Origin: Extensimonas sp963708545
Lineage (GTDB): Bacteria > Pseudomonadota > Gammaproteobacteria > Burkholderiales > Burkholderiaceae_C
Assembly (NCBI GenBank): GCA_963708545.1
Contig: CAVPUD010000076.1
Location: forward strand, 1 to 23,520
DNA: 23,520 bases
Direction: 5' to 3'
Shown here piece by piece: positions 15,084 through 22,534 of the stretch. Both the position numbers and the translations under genes were made by a program. The notes under the pieces were generated by a model. It searched no databases, was not told the origin of the DNA, and worked only from the letters and a program-made list of their open reading frames with translations. How positions within the stretch are numbered: position 1 is the stretch's first letter; each line of letters opens with the position of its first letter.

Positions 15084-16388
15084 ACCCAAAACTTCAGCGC
15101 GCTGATCGACTTTACCGACCCGCACGACGCAGCGGCGCCGCGCCTGCGCCATGCCTTTGCCACGCCGCGCGCGCTGTGGGTGGCCCGCACACCCGACGAG
15201 GTGCGCGCAGTGCTCGCGGACGTAGAGGCGGCGGCGCAGCAGGGCGCCTGGTGTGTGGGCTTCGTGCGCTACGAGGCAGCGCCCGCCTTCGATGCCCCGC
15301 TGGCCACGCACGCTGCCGACGGGCCGCTGGCCTGGTTTGCCGTGCACGACGCGCCGCTGCCCTGGCCGGCGCAGGTGGCGTCTCCTGCGACAGTGCTACC
15401 CCCACCCGCGCTGCACTGGCAGAGCCTGCCTGAGCGCGCGGCCTTCGAGCGCGCATTTGCCGCCATCGCGCAAGCCATCGCGCGCGGCGAGAGCTACCAG
15501 GTCAACCTCACGGCGCAACTGCGCGGCCGCTGGCATGGGGCAGCGGGTCCGGGCACTTCGTCCACTGCCTCGTCCACTGCCTCGTCCACGGCATCGTCCA
15601 CCGCTACGCGCAGCGCCGCACGCGCGCTGTTCGCCACGCTGCAGCGCGCCCAGCCCGGAGGCTACGCGGCCTGGCTGGACGCGGGCGAGGAACAAGTCCT
15701 TTCCGTCTCGCCCGAGCTGTTCTTCGACTGGCAGGGCGCACGCATCCTGACCCGCCCCATGAAGGGCACGGCCGCGCGCGGCGCCACGCTAACGGAAGAT
15801 GCCGTACGGGCCGCGGCGCTGCGCGCATCGCCCAAGGAGCGCGCCGAGAACGTGATGATCGTGGACTTGCTGCGCAACGACCTCTCGCGCATCGCCGAGC
15901 CGCACAGCGTGCAGGTGCCGGCGCTGTTTCGCACCGAGGCGCTGCCCAGCGTGTGGCAAATGACCTCGGACGTACAGACGCGCACCCGGCCCGGCACCCG
16001 CCTGGCCGACGTGTTTGCCGCGCTGTTTCCTTGCGGCTCGGTCACCGGGGCGCCCAAGGTGCGTGCGATGCAGATCATCCGCGCGCTCGAGCCCGGCCCG
16101 CGCGGCATCTACTGCGGCGCGATCGGCGTGGTGCGTCCATCAGGCGCGGCGGGCGGCGGCATCCACGCCACCTTCAACGTCGCCATACGCACCGTGGTGC
16201 TGCGCGCCGGCGAGGCCCGCTGCGGCATAGGCAGCGGCATCACGGCCGACGCCACGGCAGAAGGCGAATGGCAGGAGTGGCAGCACAAGCGCGCCTTTCT
16301 GGCTGGCTGCGGCCTGGCCACCGATGGGCTTACTGCCGACAGCCCTGCCGGCGCGCATTCCATGCCCGAAACCGAAAACACCCGATAA
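15081..16388 (+). CDS. pabB: aminodeoxychorismate synthase component I
   Basis: A 435-residue chorismate-binding enzyme that, with glutamine amidotransferase PabA, makes 4-amino-4-deoxychorismate for folate synthesis. Family motifs are ARGESYQVNLTAQL (134-147), the catalytic Lys in RPMKGTAARG (225-234), RAENVMIVDLLRNDLSRI (254-271), PCGSVTGAPKVRAMQII (near 317-333) and GIGSGITADATAEGEWQE towards the end. The PMKGT Lys favours PabB over anthranilate synthase TrpE. The start is TTG 15081 with AGAGG five bases upstream; no ATG occurs near the conserved N-terminus. A low-complexity Ser/Thr/Ala insertion (residues 160-178) encoded by a tandem repeat interrupts the region after the first motif. It is followed after 2 bases by pabC, so the two are co-expressed. 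It is encoded downstream of the DUF169 gene, across a repeat. Confidence 0.88.
   Translation: MTQNFSALIDFTDPHDAAAPRLRHAFATPRALWVARTPDEVRAVLADVEAAAQQGAWCVGFVRYEAAPAFDAPLATHAADGPLAWFAVHDAPLPWPAQVASPATVLPPPALHWQSLPERAAFERAFAAIAQAIARGESYQVNLTAQLRGRWHGAAGPGTSSTASSTASSTASSTATRSAARALFATLQRAQPGGYAAWLDAGEEQVLSVSPELFFDWQGARILTRPMKGTAARGATLTEDAVRAAALRASPKERAENVMIVDLLRNDLSRIAEPHSVQVPALFRTEALPSVWQMTSDVQTRTRPGTRLADVFAALFPCGSVTGAPKVRAMQIIRALEPGPRGIYCGAIGVVRPSGAAGGGIHATFNVAIRTVVLRAGEARCGIGSGITADATAEGEWQEWQHKRAFLAGCGLATDGLTADSPAGAHSMPETENTR
15561..15608 (+). repeat. four-copy 12-bp tandem repeat within pabB
   Basis: The unit TCCACTGCCTCG occurs twice exactly, and then as TCCACGGCATCG and TCCACCGCTACG. It is in frame and encodes STAS, STAS, STAS, STAT at residues 161-176. 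The period is a multiple of three, so copy changes would alter only a loop length. Confidence 0.9.
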
Positions 16389-16390
16389 CC

Positions 16391-17104
16391 GTGAGCCCCA
16401 CACCAGAAATTACCCACCCCAAGACTCACCCCACGGGCCCGGCTTCCAGCACCGGCCCGCAGGAGCCCTTCGACCTGCTCGAAACCCTGGCCTTGCACGA
16501 GGGCACGCTGCGCCATGCCGCGCACCACCTCGCGCGCATGGCCGGGGCGGCGGCGCATTTTGGCTACCCCTGGCGCGCCGCACAGGTAGAGCAATGCCTG
16601 CAGACGCTCGCGCAGCGCCACCCGCAGGGCCTGTGGCGCGTGCGCTTGCTGCTGGACGCCGCTGGCCAGCCGAGCGCGCAGGCGTACCCGCTCGCGCCCA
16701 CCGCGCAGCCGGTGCGCCTGCAACTGGCCGCGCAGCCCTTGGTCGAGGCGCTGAGCCCCACGCACGCTGCCTTCGTGCGCTACAAGACCACGCGCCGCGC
16801 CCACTATGAAGCGCACACGCCCACGCAGCCGGACGTTTTCGACACCGTGCTGTGGAACACGGCGGGTGAACTCACCGAATGCACGCGTGGCAACGTCGCC
16901 GTGCGCATCGCGGGCCGCTGGCTCACGCCCGCGGCCGACTGCGGGCTGCTGCCCGGCGTGGCGCGCGCGCTCGCCCTGCAGTCGGGCCAGCTGCAAGAAG
17001 CCGTGCTGCGCCGGCAAGACCTGGCACGCGTGGAGGCCTGGGCGTTCTTGAACAGCCTGCGCGGCTGGCTCGACGCCGCGCTGGTGTCCGCTCGCCCCGC
17101 GTGA
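16391..17104 (+). CDS. pabC: aminodeoxychorismate lyase, class IV aminotransferase fold
   Basis: A 237-residue PLP enzyme that releases pyruvate from aminodeoxychorismate to give p-aminobenzoate, completing the step begun by PabB. Visible family features are FDLLETLALHEG with RHAAHHLARM near the N-terminus (27-50), the PLP Lys132 in VRYKTTRRAHYE, and ELTECTRGNVAV followed by LTPAADCGLLPGVARAL. The start is a GTG 2 bases after the pabB stop without a clear Shine-Dalgarno, so it probably relies on coupled translation. The frame is open further upstream inside pabB. In many betaproteobacteria PabB and PabC are fused into one chain; here they are separate but adjacent. The first 25 residues are Pro/Thr/Ser-rich and look like remains of such a linker. 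Confidence 0.8.
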   Translation: MSPTPEITHPKTHPTGPASSTGPQEPFDLLETLALHEGTLRHAAHHLARMAGAAAHFGYPWRAAQVEQCLQTLAQRHPQGLWRVRLLLDAAGQPSAQAYPLAPTAQPVRLQLAAQPLVEALSPTHAAFVRYKTTRRAHYEAHTPTQPDVFDTVLWNTAGELTECTRGNVAVRIAGRWLTPAADCGLLPGVARALALQSGQLQEAVLRRQDLARVEAWAFLNSLRGWLDAALVSARPA

Positions 17105-17164
17105 CGCCGTCGCCGTCGCCATCGCCGTCACCGCAGTGCCGCTGCAGCGTTGCCGGATTTAGGC

Positions 17165-18316
17165 TCAATACCGCCGCCGTCGGCTCAGCTCGGCAAACAG
17201 GTCTTTATAGATTTTGTAGCGGCTTACGCTGATTCCATAAGGGCCAGCCTGCCCAACGGCTTGTAAAACGCCGCAGCCGGGCTCGTGCAAGTGGGTGCAG
17301 TTGTAGAACTTGCAGGCCCTAGCGTGCGCAGCGATGTCGGGCATGCAGGCCGCGAGCTGCATGGGCGCGATGTGCTGCAGGCCGAATTCCTGAAAGCCCG
17401 GCGAATCGATCAAGGCCGTGCGCCGCTCACCATCACCGCAGCCATCCCCATCGATCCAGTACCAAGTGGTGCTCGTGGTGGTGTGCTTGCCCGAATTCAG
17501 CGCCTGCGAAATCTCGCCCGTGAGTGCGCGCGCGCCGGGCACGAGCAGGTTCACGAGCGTGCTCTTGCCCGCGCCCGAGGGGCCGAGCACGAGCGTGGTG
17601 CGGCCCTCTGGGAGCCTGTCGGACTTTGGAATCGTCGGCTGCGAATGCGCCGCAGCGGCCCATTTTTTACCGTCTTCTTGCCCCATAGTCCCGCTATGGG
17701 GCGGCGAATCCGGCAAAAACTGGCCTCGCTGGGGCGCATTCTCGCTTTCGACGCCCAAAGGCCGACAGGCTCCTAGATACGGCATCAAGAGGGCGCGCAC
17801 GGCTTCGGGCGATTGCGTGGCGAGCGACAGCGGCAGCACGGAGTAGCGCGGCGCGCCGCCCTCTCCCTGCGCATCCGGGTCTTTCATCGTGCGATACGGC
17901 AGCAGCCGCTCCCAGGCGCGCGCGAAGGGCTCGGCCAGGTCGCTCTTGTTGAGCACGATCAGCGGCCGAATCTGCGCGGCTTCGGCGGCGATCAGCGCGC
18001 GCGCGAGCTGGCTCTCGGAAAACACCGGCTCGGCCGCGATCAGGATCAGCACCTGGTCGAGGTTGGCCGCGAACGACTTGCTGCGCAGCTCGTCCTGCCG
18101 GTACAACAGGTTGCGCCGCGGCAGCACCTGCTCGATGCTGCCCTCCTGCCCCTGCCCCGGCGCGGGCAGCCAGAGCACGCGATCACCCACGACGACCTGG
18201 TTTTTCTTGCCGCGCGGGTGGCACAGGCGGCGCACGCCGTGCGCATCCTCGACCCAGCAATGCCGCCCATGGCTCGCGACGACCAAACCCTGCTGCAAGG
18301 CGCCGGGTTCAGCCAT
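17165..18316 (-). CDS. rsgA: ribosome biogenesis GTPase RsgA with a palindromic in-frame insert
   Basis: A 383-residue circularly permuted GTPase that helps mature the 30S subunit. It has an N-terminal OB domain (about 10-80), then the permuted motifs G4 LNKSDL (near 122), G1 GPSGAGKST (near 245) and G3 DSPGF (near 304). The C-terminal zinc finger has ligands in ACKFYNCTHLHEPGC (about 334-348). Ordinary family members run directly from the region after G4/G5 into GRTTLVLGPSG. Here about 55 residues (182-236, from GACRPLG to DRLPE) intervene, encoded by the palindrome at 17611-17773. A second small insert, GDGCGDGE, precedes the G3 motif. ATG 18316 is preferred because of GAGGTG 8 bases upstream; ATG 18337 and a TTG at 18346 are alternatives. 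All GTPase motifs survive, so activity is plausible. It ends convergent with pabC. Confidence 0.9.
   Translation of the reverse strand: MAEPGALQQGLVVASHGRHCWVEDAHGVRRLCHPRGKKNQVVVGDRVLWLPAPGQGQEGSIEQVLPRRNLLYRQDELRSKSFAANLDQVLILIAAEPVFSESQLARALIAAEAAQIRPLIVLNKSDLAEPFARAWERLLPYRTMKDPDAQGEGGAPRYSVLPLSLATQSPEAVRALLMPYLGACRPLGVESENAPQRGQFLPDSPPHSGTMGQEDGKKWAAAAHSQPTIPKSDRLPEGRTTLVLGPSGAGKSTLVNLLVPGARALTGEISQALNSGKHTTTSTTWYWIDGDGCGDGERRTALIDSPGFQEFGLQHIAPMQLAACMPDIAAHARACKFYNCTHLHEPGCGVLQAVGQAGPYGISVSRYKIYKDLFAELSRRRRY
17611..17773 (-). mobile_element. 163-bp long palindrome inserted in frame in rsgA
   Basis: The ends are a 19-bp inverted repeat with one mismatch (GGAGCCTGTCGGACTTTGG at the left, its complement at 17755-17773). 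The centre is a perfect 8-bp hairpin, CCCCATAG/CTATGGGG with a 5-base loop (17681-17701). Between them the two arms align in inverted orientation almost throughout, so the whole could fold as one long imperfect hairpin. The midpoint of the ends coincides with the central loop. Three more bases on each side (CTG and TAG) may also belong to it. Its edges match the start and end of the extra protein segment in RsgA. It carries no transposase and would be a non-autonomous or REP/MITE-type element (inference). Confidence 0.8.
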
Positions 18317-18341
18317 GGCAGGCCCACCTCGGCGCATCCAA

Positions 18342-18389
18342 TTCAATAGCTGCTAGCGCTTGATACATCTGCGTAAAGTGGCATTTTTG
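18342..18389 (+). repeat. intergenic repeat, copy B
   Basis: A 48-base relative of 15037-15083 between rsgA and the M48 protease gene. It shares the TAGCT, TAGCGC and TTTTTG cores in the same orientation. It abuts AT-rich sequence (to about 18400) that supplies the last codons and the stop of the protease gene. It also supplies the region just upstream of the rsgA start. Confidence 0.45.
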
Positions 18390-18390
18390 C

Positions 18391-19707
18391 TTATAAATTA
18401 GCAGCCGGCGCCGGCAGCCGCGCGAGGCGCTCCACAGCCGGTGGATGCGAGTAGTAAAAGCGCACGTAGAGCGGGTCGGGCGTGAGCGTGGAGGCATTGT
18501 CCTCGTGCAGCTTGAGCAGCGCCGAAGCCAGCGCCGCGCCGCTGGCCTGGGCTGCGGCGTAGGCGTCGGCCTCGAACTCGTGCCGGCGCGAAAGCCCGGC
18601 CCACAGCGGCGCAAAAAAGTAACCGAACACTGGTACCACCAAGGCAAACAGCAGCAGCGCCAGCGCGTCGTTGGGCACTTGGCTGCCTGGCGCAAGCATG
18701 AAGTTCGGGCGCACACCCAGCCCCGTGTAAAACCATGGCTGCGTCGCCAACCAACCTAGCAGCGCAAAGCCCGCCAGGCTCATGGCAAACAGGGCCGCCA
18801 TGCGCTTGCCGATGTGGTGGTGCTTGAAGTGCCCGAGCTCGTGCGCGAGCACGGCCTCGATCTCGTCGGGCGTGAGCCGCTGCAGCAAGGTGTCGAAAAA
18901 CACCACGCGCTTGGCTGCGCCCAGGCCGGTGAAGTAGGCGTTCGCGTGCGCGCTGCGGCGGCTGCCGTCCATCACGAACAAGCCCTTGGCAGCAAAACCG
19001 CAGCGCGCGAGCAAGGCCGTGATGCGCTGTCTGAGCGCCTCGTCCGCGAGCGGCGTGAACTTGTTGAAAAGCGGCGCGATCACCGTCGGGTACAGCACCA
19101 TGAGCAGCACATTGAAGCCCATCCACAGCGCCCAGGCCCACAGCCACCACAGCGTGCCCGTAGCGCCCATGAGCCACAGCACCGCCGCCGCGAGCGGCAA
19201 GCCCAGCAGCGCGCCCACGAGCATGGACTTGAGCAAATCGGCCAGCCACAGGCGCAGCGTCATGCGGTTGAAGCCAAAGCGCTGCTCGATCACGAACGTC
19301 TGGTACAGCGTGAGCGGCAAGTCGATCAAGCCGTTGATGAGCGCGAACGCCGCGAGCAAAGCCAACTGCTGCAACAGGCCGCCGCCGCGCTCGTCCACGA
19401 GCGCGAGCAGCGCCTGGTTGAGCGCATCCAGCCCGCCGAGCAGCGTCCAGCCCAGCACCACGGCCGCGCCCAGCGCAATTTCGAGCAAACCCACGCGTCC
19501 CTTGGCCAGCGTGTAGTCGGCCGCTTTTTGGTGCGCGGCCAAGGGAATGTGCCCGGCAAAGGGCGGCGGCACCTGCGCACGGTGGCCCGCCACATGGCGC
19601 ATCTGGCGTGTGGCCAGCCAGAACTTGAGCAAAAGCTGCGCACACAGCGCCAGTGCAAACACCAGCGTGAACGCGAGCGAGGGGGAAAATATGTTGCTGC
19701 CTTCCAT
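18391..19707 (-). CDS. M48-family membrane zinc metalloprotease (Ste24-like)
   Basis: A 438-residue integral membrane protease with about six to seven hydrophobic segments and the zinc motif HELGH at residues 289-293. The third ligand is Glu377 in RRHEFEAD. The large N-terminal membrane region with the domain YQTFVIEQRFGFN (about 135-148) is characteristic of Ste24/CAAX-protease-like bacterial members rather than of the shorter HtpX. Bacterial homologues are thought to degrade damaged membrane proteins; they have no prenylated substrates, so the CAAX label should not be read literally. ATG 19707 begins just before the first membrane segment; the frame stays open to 19848. It diverges from orn with 42 bases between starts. 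The last codons (NL, stop) run into AT-rich sequence beside repeat copy B. Confidence 0.88.
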   Translation of the reverse strand: MEGSNIFSPSLAFTLVFALALCAQLLLKFWLATRQMRHVAGHRAQVPPPFAGHIPLAAHQKAADYTLAKGRVGLLEIALGAAVVLGWTLLGGLDALNQALLALVDERGGGLLQQLALLAAFALINGLIDLPLTLYQTFVIEQRFGFNRMTLRLWLADLLKSMLVGALLGLPLAAAVLWLMGATGTLWWLWAWALWMGFNVLLMVLYPTVIAPLFNKFTPLADEALRQRITALLARCGFAAKGLFVMDGSRRSAHANAYFTGLGAAKRVVFFDTLLQRLTPDEIEAVLAHELGHFKHHHIGKRMAALFAMSLAGFALLGWLATQPWFYTGLGVRPNFMLAPGSQVPNDALALLLFALVVPVFGYFFAPLWAGLSRRHEFEADAYAAAQASGAALASALLKLHEDNASTLTPDPLYVRFYYSHPPAVERLARLPAPAANL

Positions 19708-19749
19708 GCGCCGGGAGTTTACGGGCAGTTTGCAGGGAAAATCGGCGGC

Positions 19750-20376
19750 ATGTCCCAAGCCCCCAAAGCCGCCAGCCCAGCGTCCGATGCCGCAACGGAC
19801 GCCACGGCGTCCCCTTCCGACCCCGCCACGCTGCCCAAGTCCGACCAAAACCTGGTCTGGCTAGACTGCGAAATGACCGGGCTCGAACCCGACACCGATC
19901 GCCTGATCGAAATCGCCGTGGTCGTCACAGGCCCGAGCCTTGCGCCGCGCGTCGAAGGCCCCGTGTTCGCGATCCACCAGGAAGACGCCGTGCTCGAGCG
20001 CATGGACAAGTGGAACAAGGGCACGCACGGCAAAAGCGGCCTGATCGCGCGCGTGCGCGCCTCCACGATCACCGAGGCCGAGGCCGAACGCCAGTTGCTG
20101 GCCTTTTTGAGCCACTACGCGCCCAAGGGCAAGGTGCCCCTATGCGGCAACAGCATCGGCCAGGACAGGCGCTTTCTGGTGCGCTACATGCCCAAGCTCG
20201 AGCGCTTTTTCCACTACCGCAACGTGGACGTGAGCACCCTCAAGGAGCTCGCCAAGCGCTGGAAGCCCGAGGCGTATGAGAGCTTCAAAAAAGCGCAAAA
20301 ACACACCGCGCTCGCCGACGTGCACGAATCGATCGACGAGCTCGCACACTACCGCACGCATTTTTTGCGCGTGTGA
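19750..20376 (+). CDS. orn: oligoribonuclease, DEDDh 3'-5' exoribonuclease
   Basis: A 208-residue enzyme that degrades two- to five-base RNA fragments, including pGpG from cyclic di-GMP turnover, and is essential in many proteobacteria. The ExoI motif is WLDCEMTG with Asp39 and Glu41. ExoII is in NSIGQDRRFL, and ExoIII KHTALADVHESIDEL contains the catalytic His and Asp. The homology begins around residue 33 (QNLVWLD). An N-terminal extension of about 30 Ala/Ser/Pro/Thr/Asp-rich residues precedes it. ATG 19750 is the only sensible start. The extension is unusual compared with E. coli Orn (about 180 residues) and may be disordered. It shares a very short divergent promoter region with the M48 gene. 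Confidence 0.92.
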   Translation: MSQAPKAASPASDAATDATASPSDPATLPKSDQNLVWLDCEMTGLEPDTDRLIEIAVVVTGPSLAPRVEGPVFAIHQEDAVLERMDKWNKGTHGKSGLIARVRASTITEAEAERQLLAFLSHYAPKGKVPLCGNSIGQDRRFLVRYMPKLERFFHYRNVDVSTLKELAKRWKPEAYESFKKAQKHTALADVHESIDELAHYRTHFLRV

Positions 20377-20446
20377 ATCCGCGCATGGCCGCGAAGGCGC
20401 GCAAAATTTTCTGCACGAAAACGCCCGCCGTGCCATAATCGCGCCC

Positions 20447-20471
20447 CTGCCCAGGTACAGCACCTGGGCAG
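20447..20471 (+). terminator. 10-bp perfect hairpin after orn
   Basis: CTGCCCAGGT and ACCTGGGCAG form a perfect 10-bp stem with loop ACAGC, followed by TTTC. It lies 71 bases after the orn stop codon. It could be the orn terminator (a weak T-run counts against this) or a stabilising 5' hairpin of the helicase leader, as it lies within 10 bases of the possible promoter at 20434. Confidence 0.5.
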
Positions 20472-20676
20472 TTTCATTGCATCTCCCCTCACACTCCCGG
20501 GCCGGTACGTGCCGTGCCGCTGCCAAAAGTCCTTGCTTTCCCAGCAATGGCGACGTGCAGTCCACCGCACTTGCGAATATGCCCACCCGCGCGCTACTTA
20601 GCCGGCGCTAAGCCGGCCTTCCCATTGCGCGCAGGCTTCGTTTGAAGGTGGATGTTTTTAACCACCCCTGAAGCCG

Positions 20677-20705
20677 TAGCAAGCCACGCTTGCTATTGTT
20701 TTTTA
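20677..20705 (+). terminator. terminator-like hairpin just before the helicase start
   Basis: TAGCAAGC and GCTTGCTA form an 8-bp perfect stem with a 3-base loop, followed by TTGTTTTTTAT. This has the form of an intrinsic terminator, ending 13 bases before the helicase ATG. Its position in the leader suggests attenuation or a thermolabile structure rather than simple termination of orn. Confidence 0.6.
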
Positions 20706-20718
20706 TAAAAAACCGTCC

Positions 20719-22467
20719 ATGACCGACACTTCGCAAGTGCGGGGCGAACGCGCCCCTGTTTCCCCCATCTCCGCCCCTCTTTCCGCTTCCATTCCTCTTT
20801 CCGCCGCTGCCTTGGCAAGCGAGTCCGCGCCGGAAAATGGCTTTGCCGCACTGGGCCTCGCGCCCGAACTGCTGCAGGCCGTGACTGAGCTCGGCTACAC
20901 CGCGCCCACCACCGTGCAGCAAAAGACCATTCCGCTCGCCATGGGCAGCGGCGCTGCCGCCACGGACTTTATCGACCTGATGGTGTCGAGCCAGACGGGC
21001 AGCGGCAAGACCGCCGCCTTCCTGCTGCCTGTGCTGCACACGCTGCTGTGCCAGCAGACCGAAGCCCGCGCCGCGCAAGAGCGCGACGCTGCCGCGCCGC
21101 GCGGTGAGGACGGCCCGCGGCGCGCCAAGCGCAAGAACCCCACCGACCCACGCAACTTCAAAGCGGCCACGCCCGGCGCGCTCGTGCTGTGCCCCACGCG
21201 TGAGTTGGCCCAACAGGTTGCCAATGACGCGATCGACCTCGTCAAGCACTGCCGCGGCCTGCGCGTGGCCAGCGTGGTAGGCGGCATGCCCTACCAGATG
21301 CAGATCGCCAAACTGCAAAACGCCAACCTCGTCGTCGCCACGCCCGGGCGCCTGCTCGACTTGCAGCGCTCACAGCAGATCAAGCTCGACCAGGTGCAGT
21401 TCCTCGTCGTCGATGAGGCCGACCGCATGCTCGACCTCGGCTTTGCCGACGACCTCGCCGAAATCCACCAGCTCACCGCGCAGCGCCGGCAGACCATGAT
21501 GTTCAGCGCCACCTTTGCTCCGCGCATCCAGCACCTCGCCCTGCGCGTGATGCACGACGGGGGCGCCTCGATGCAAAAGGTGCAGATCGACACGCCGCAG
21601 GAAAAGCACGCCAACATCGAGCAAAAGCTCTACTGGGCCGACAACGCGCAGCACAAGCGCCAGCTGCTCGACCACTGGCTGCGCAACCCGGCGCTCGAGC
21701 AGGCCATCGTGTTCGCGAGCACCCAGATCGAGTGCGACGGCCTCGCCAACGACCTGCAGCAAGAGGGCTTTTCTGCCGTGGCCTTGCACGGCGCGCTGAG
21801 CCAGGGCCTGCGCAACCGCCGCCTGATGGCGCTGCGCAAAGGCCAGGTGCAGATCCTCGTGGCCACCGACGTGGCCGCGCGCGGCATTGACGTGCCCAGC
21901 ATCACGCACGTGTTCAACTTCGGCCTGCCCATGAAGGCCGAGGACTACACGCACCGCATCGGCCGCACGGGCCGCGCCGGGCGCGACGGCCTGGCCGTGA
22001 CCTTTGCCGAATTCCGCGACCGGCGCAAGATTTTCGACATCGAAAACTACAGCCGCCAGCCCATCCAGGCTGCCGTGATCCCCGGCCTGGAGCCCACGCA
22101 GCGCGCCCCGCAACCGAGCCGACCCCACAGCACTGGGCGCGACGGACGCCCTGGCCGCGACGGCCAGGAGCGCAGCGGTTTCGCTGGCCGCGGCCAGCGC
22201 GGCGGCCCCGTGCGCGGCCAGGCGGCGCGCAACGACTTCGAGCCACGCTCCCATGGCCCACGCCACGACGGCGAAGGCTACGGCCGCAAGTCCGGCTTCG
22301 GCGATTTCGGCGGCCATGGCGGGGGCGATTTTGCGGGTCGTGGTGCCGGCAAAGGCCCTGCGCGCACCGATTTTTCGGGTCGCAAGTCGGCTGCTCCCAC
22401 TGCAAGCCGCGGCAAAAGCTTCGTACCTCACGTGGCCCAGGAAGCCCGCAAGCGCCCAGCGCGTTGA
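20719..22467 (+). CDS. DEAD-box ATP-dependent RNA helicase (RhlE-like)
   Basis: A 582-residue RNA helicase. Residues 1-40 are Ser/Ala/Pro-rich. The Q motif region is FAALGLAPELLQAV with TTVQQKTIPLAM (42-75), motif I SSQTGSGKT (90-98), Ia PTRELAQQ (159-166), II DEAD (232-235), III SAT (263-265), V ATDVAARGID and VI HRIGRTGR (412-419). A charged insertion (about 112-150, rich in Arg and Asp) sits between motifs I and Ia. The C-terminal tail (about 455-582) is Arg/Gly-rich with repeated GRDGRPGRDG and GRG patterns, typical of RNA-binding tails that drive condensation or non-specific RNA contact. The class is involved in ribosome assembly, RNA decay and cold adaptation. The exact paralogue (RhlE, CsdA or DbpA) cannot be fixed by eye; the tail and length fit RhlE-type best. 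The ATG lacks a clear Shine-Dalgarno and follows a terminator-like hairpin. Confidence 0.9.
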   Translation: MTDTSQVRGERAPVSPISAPLSASIPLSAAALASESAPENGFAALGLAPELLQAVTELGYTAPTTVQQKTIPLAMGSGAAATDFIDLMVSSQTGSGKTAAFLLPVLHTLLCQQTEARAAQERDAAAPRGEDGPRRAKRKNPTDPRNFKAATPGALVLCPTRELAQQVANDAIDLVKHCRGLRVASVVGGMPYQMQIAKLQNANLVVATPGRLLDLQRSQQIKLDQVQFLVVDEADRMLDLGFADDLAEIHQLTAQRRQTMMFSATFAPRIQHLALRVMHDGGASMQKVQIDTPQEKHANIEQKLYWADNAQHKRQLLDHWLRNPALEQAIVFASTQIECDGLANDLQQEGFSAVALHGALSQGLRNRRLMALRKGQVQILVATDVAARGIDVPSITHVFNFGLPMKAEDYTHRIGRTGRAGRDGLAVTFAEFRDRRKIFDIENYSRQPIQAAVIPGLEPTQRAPQPSRPHSTGRDGRPGRDGQERSGFAGRGQRGGPVRGQAARNDFEPRSHGPRHDGEGYGRKSGFGDFGGHGGGDFAGRGAGKGPARTDFSGRKSAAPTASRGKSFVPHVAQEARKRPAR

Positions 22468-22534
22468 GCGCCGAAGCAGCGCATTGCAACGGAAAATACG
22501 CTCCTTCCGACTCGCTGCCCGCAACTGTTCCGCT

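Larger units (their letters stand above)
20377..20718 (+). promoter_or_regulatory. long structured 5' leader of the DEAD-box helicase gene
   Basis: A 342-base gap with no convincing gene. From left to right it holds a weak promoter candidate (CATAAT at 20434-20439 with CTGCAC 17 bases upstream) and a 10-bp perfect hairpin (20447-20471). An uncertain 10-codon reading frame (20579-20611) follows. Alternative overlapping stems TTAGC/GCTAA and GCCGG/CCGGC lie at 20598-20617. Nested stems GGCTTC/GAAGCC and GGTGG/CCACC lie at 20634-20675. The last element is a terminator-like hairpin at 20677-20705. Helicases of this class often have long, cold-responsive leaders (family knowledge); that this one is such a leader is inference. 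Confidence 0.5.

Noticed and set aside
17105..17135. GCC-GTC hexanucleotide-like repeats after pabC
   Set aside because: Short imperfect repetition between convergent genes, without hairpin or coding significance.
18814..19749. upstream extension of the orn frame through the M48 gene
   Set aside because: The translated extension is a Gln/Arg/His-rich antisense shadow of the protease. The Orn homology begins after 19750.
20579..20611. 10-codon reading frame (MPTRALLSRR) in the helicase leader
   Set aside because: It has no ribosome-binding site and such short frames are frequent by chance. It is kept only as a possible leader peptide in the leader entry.
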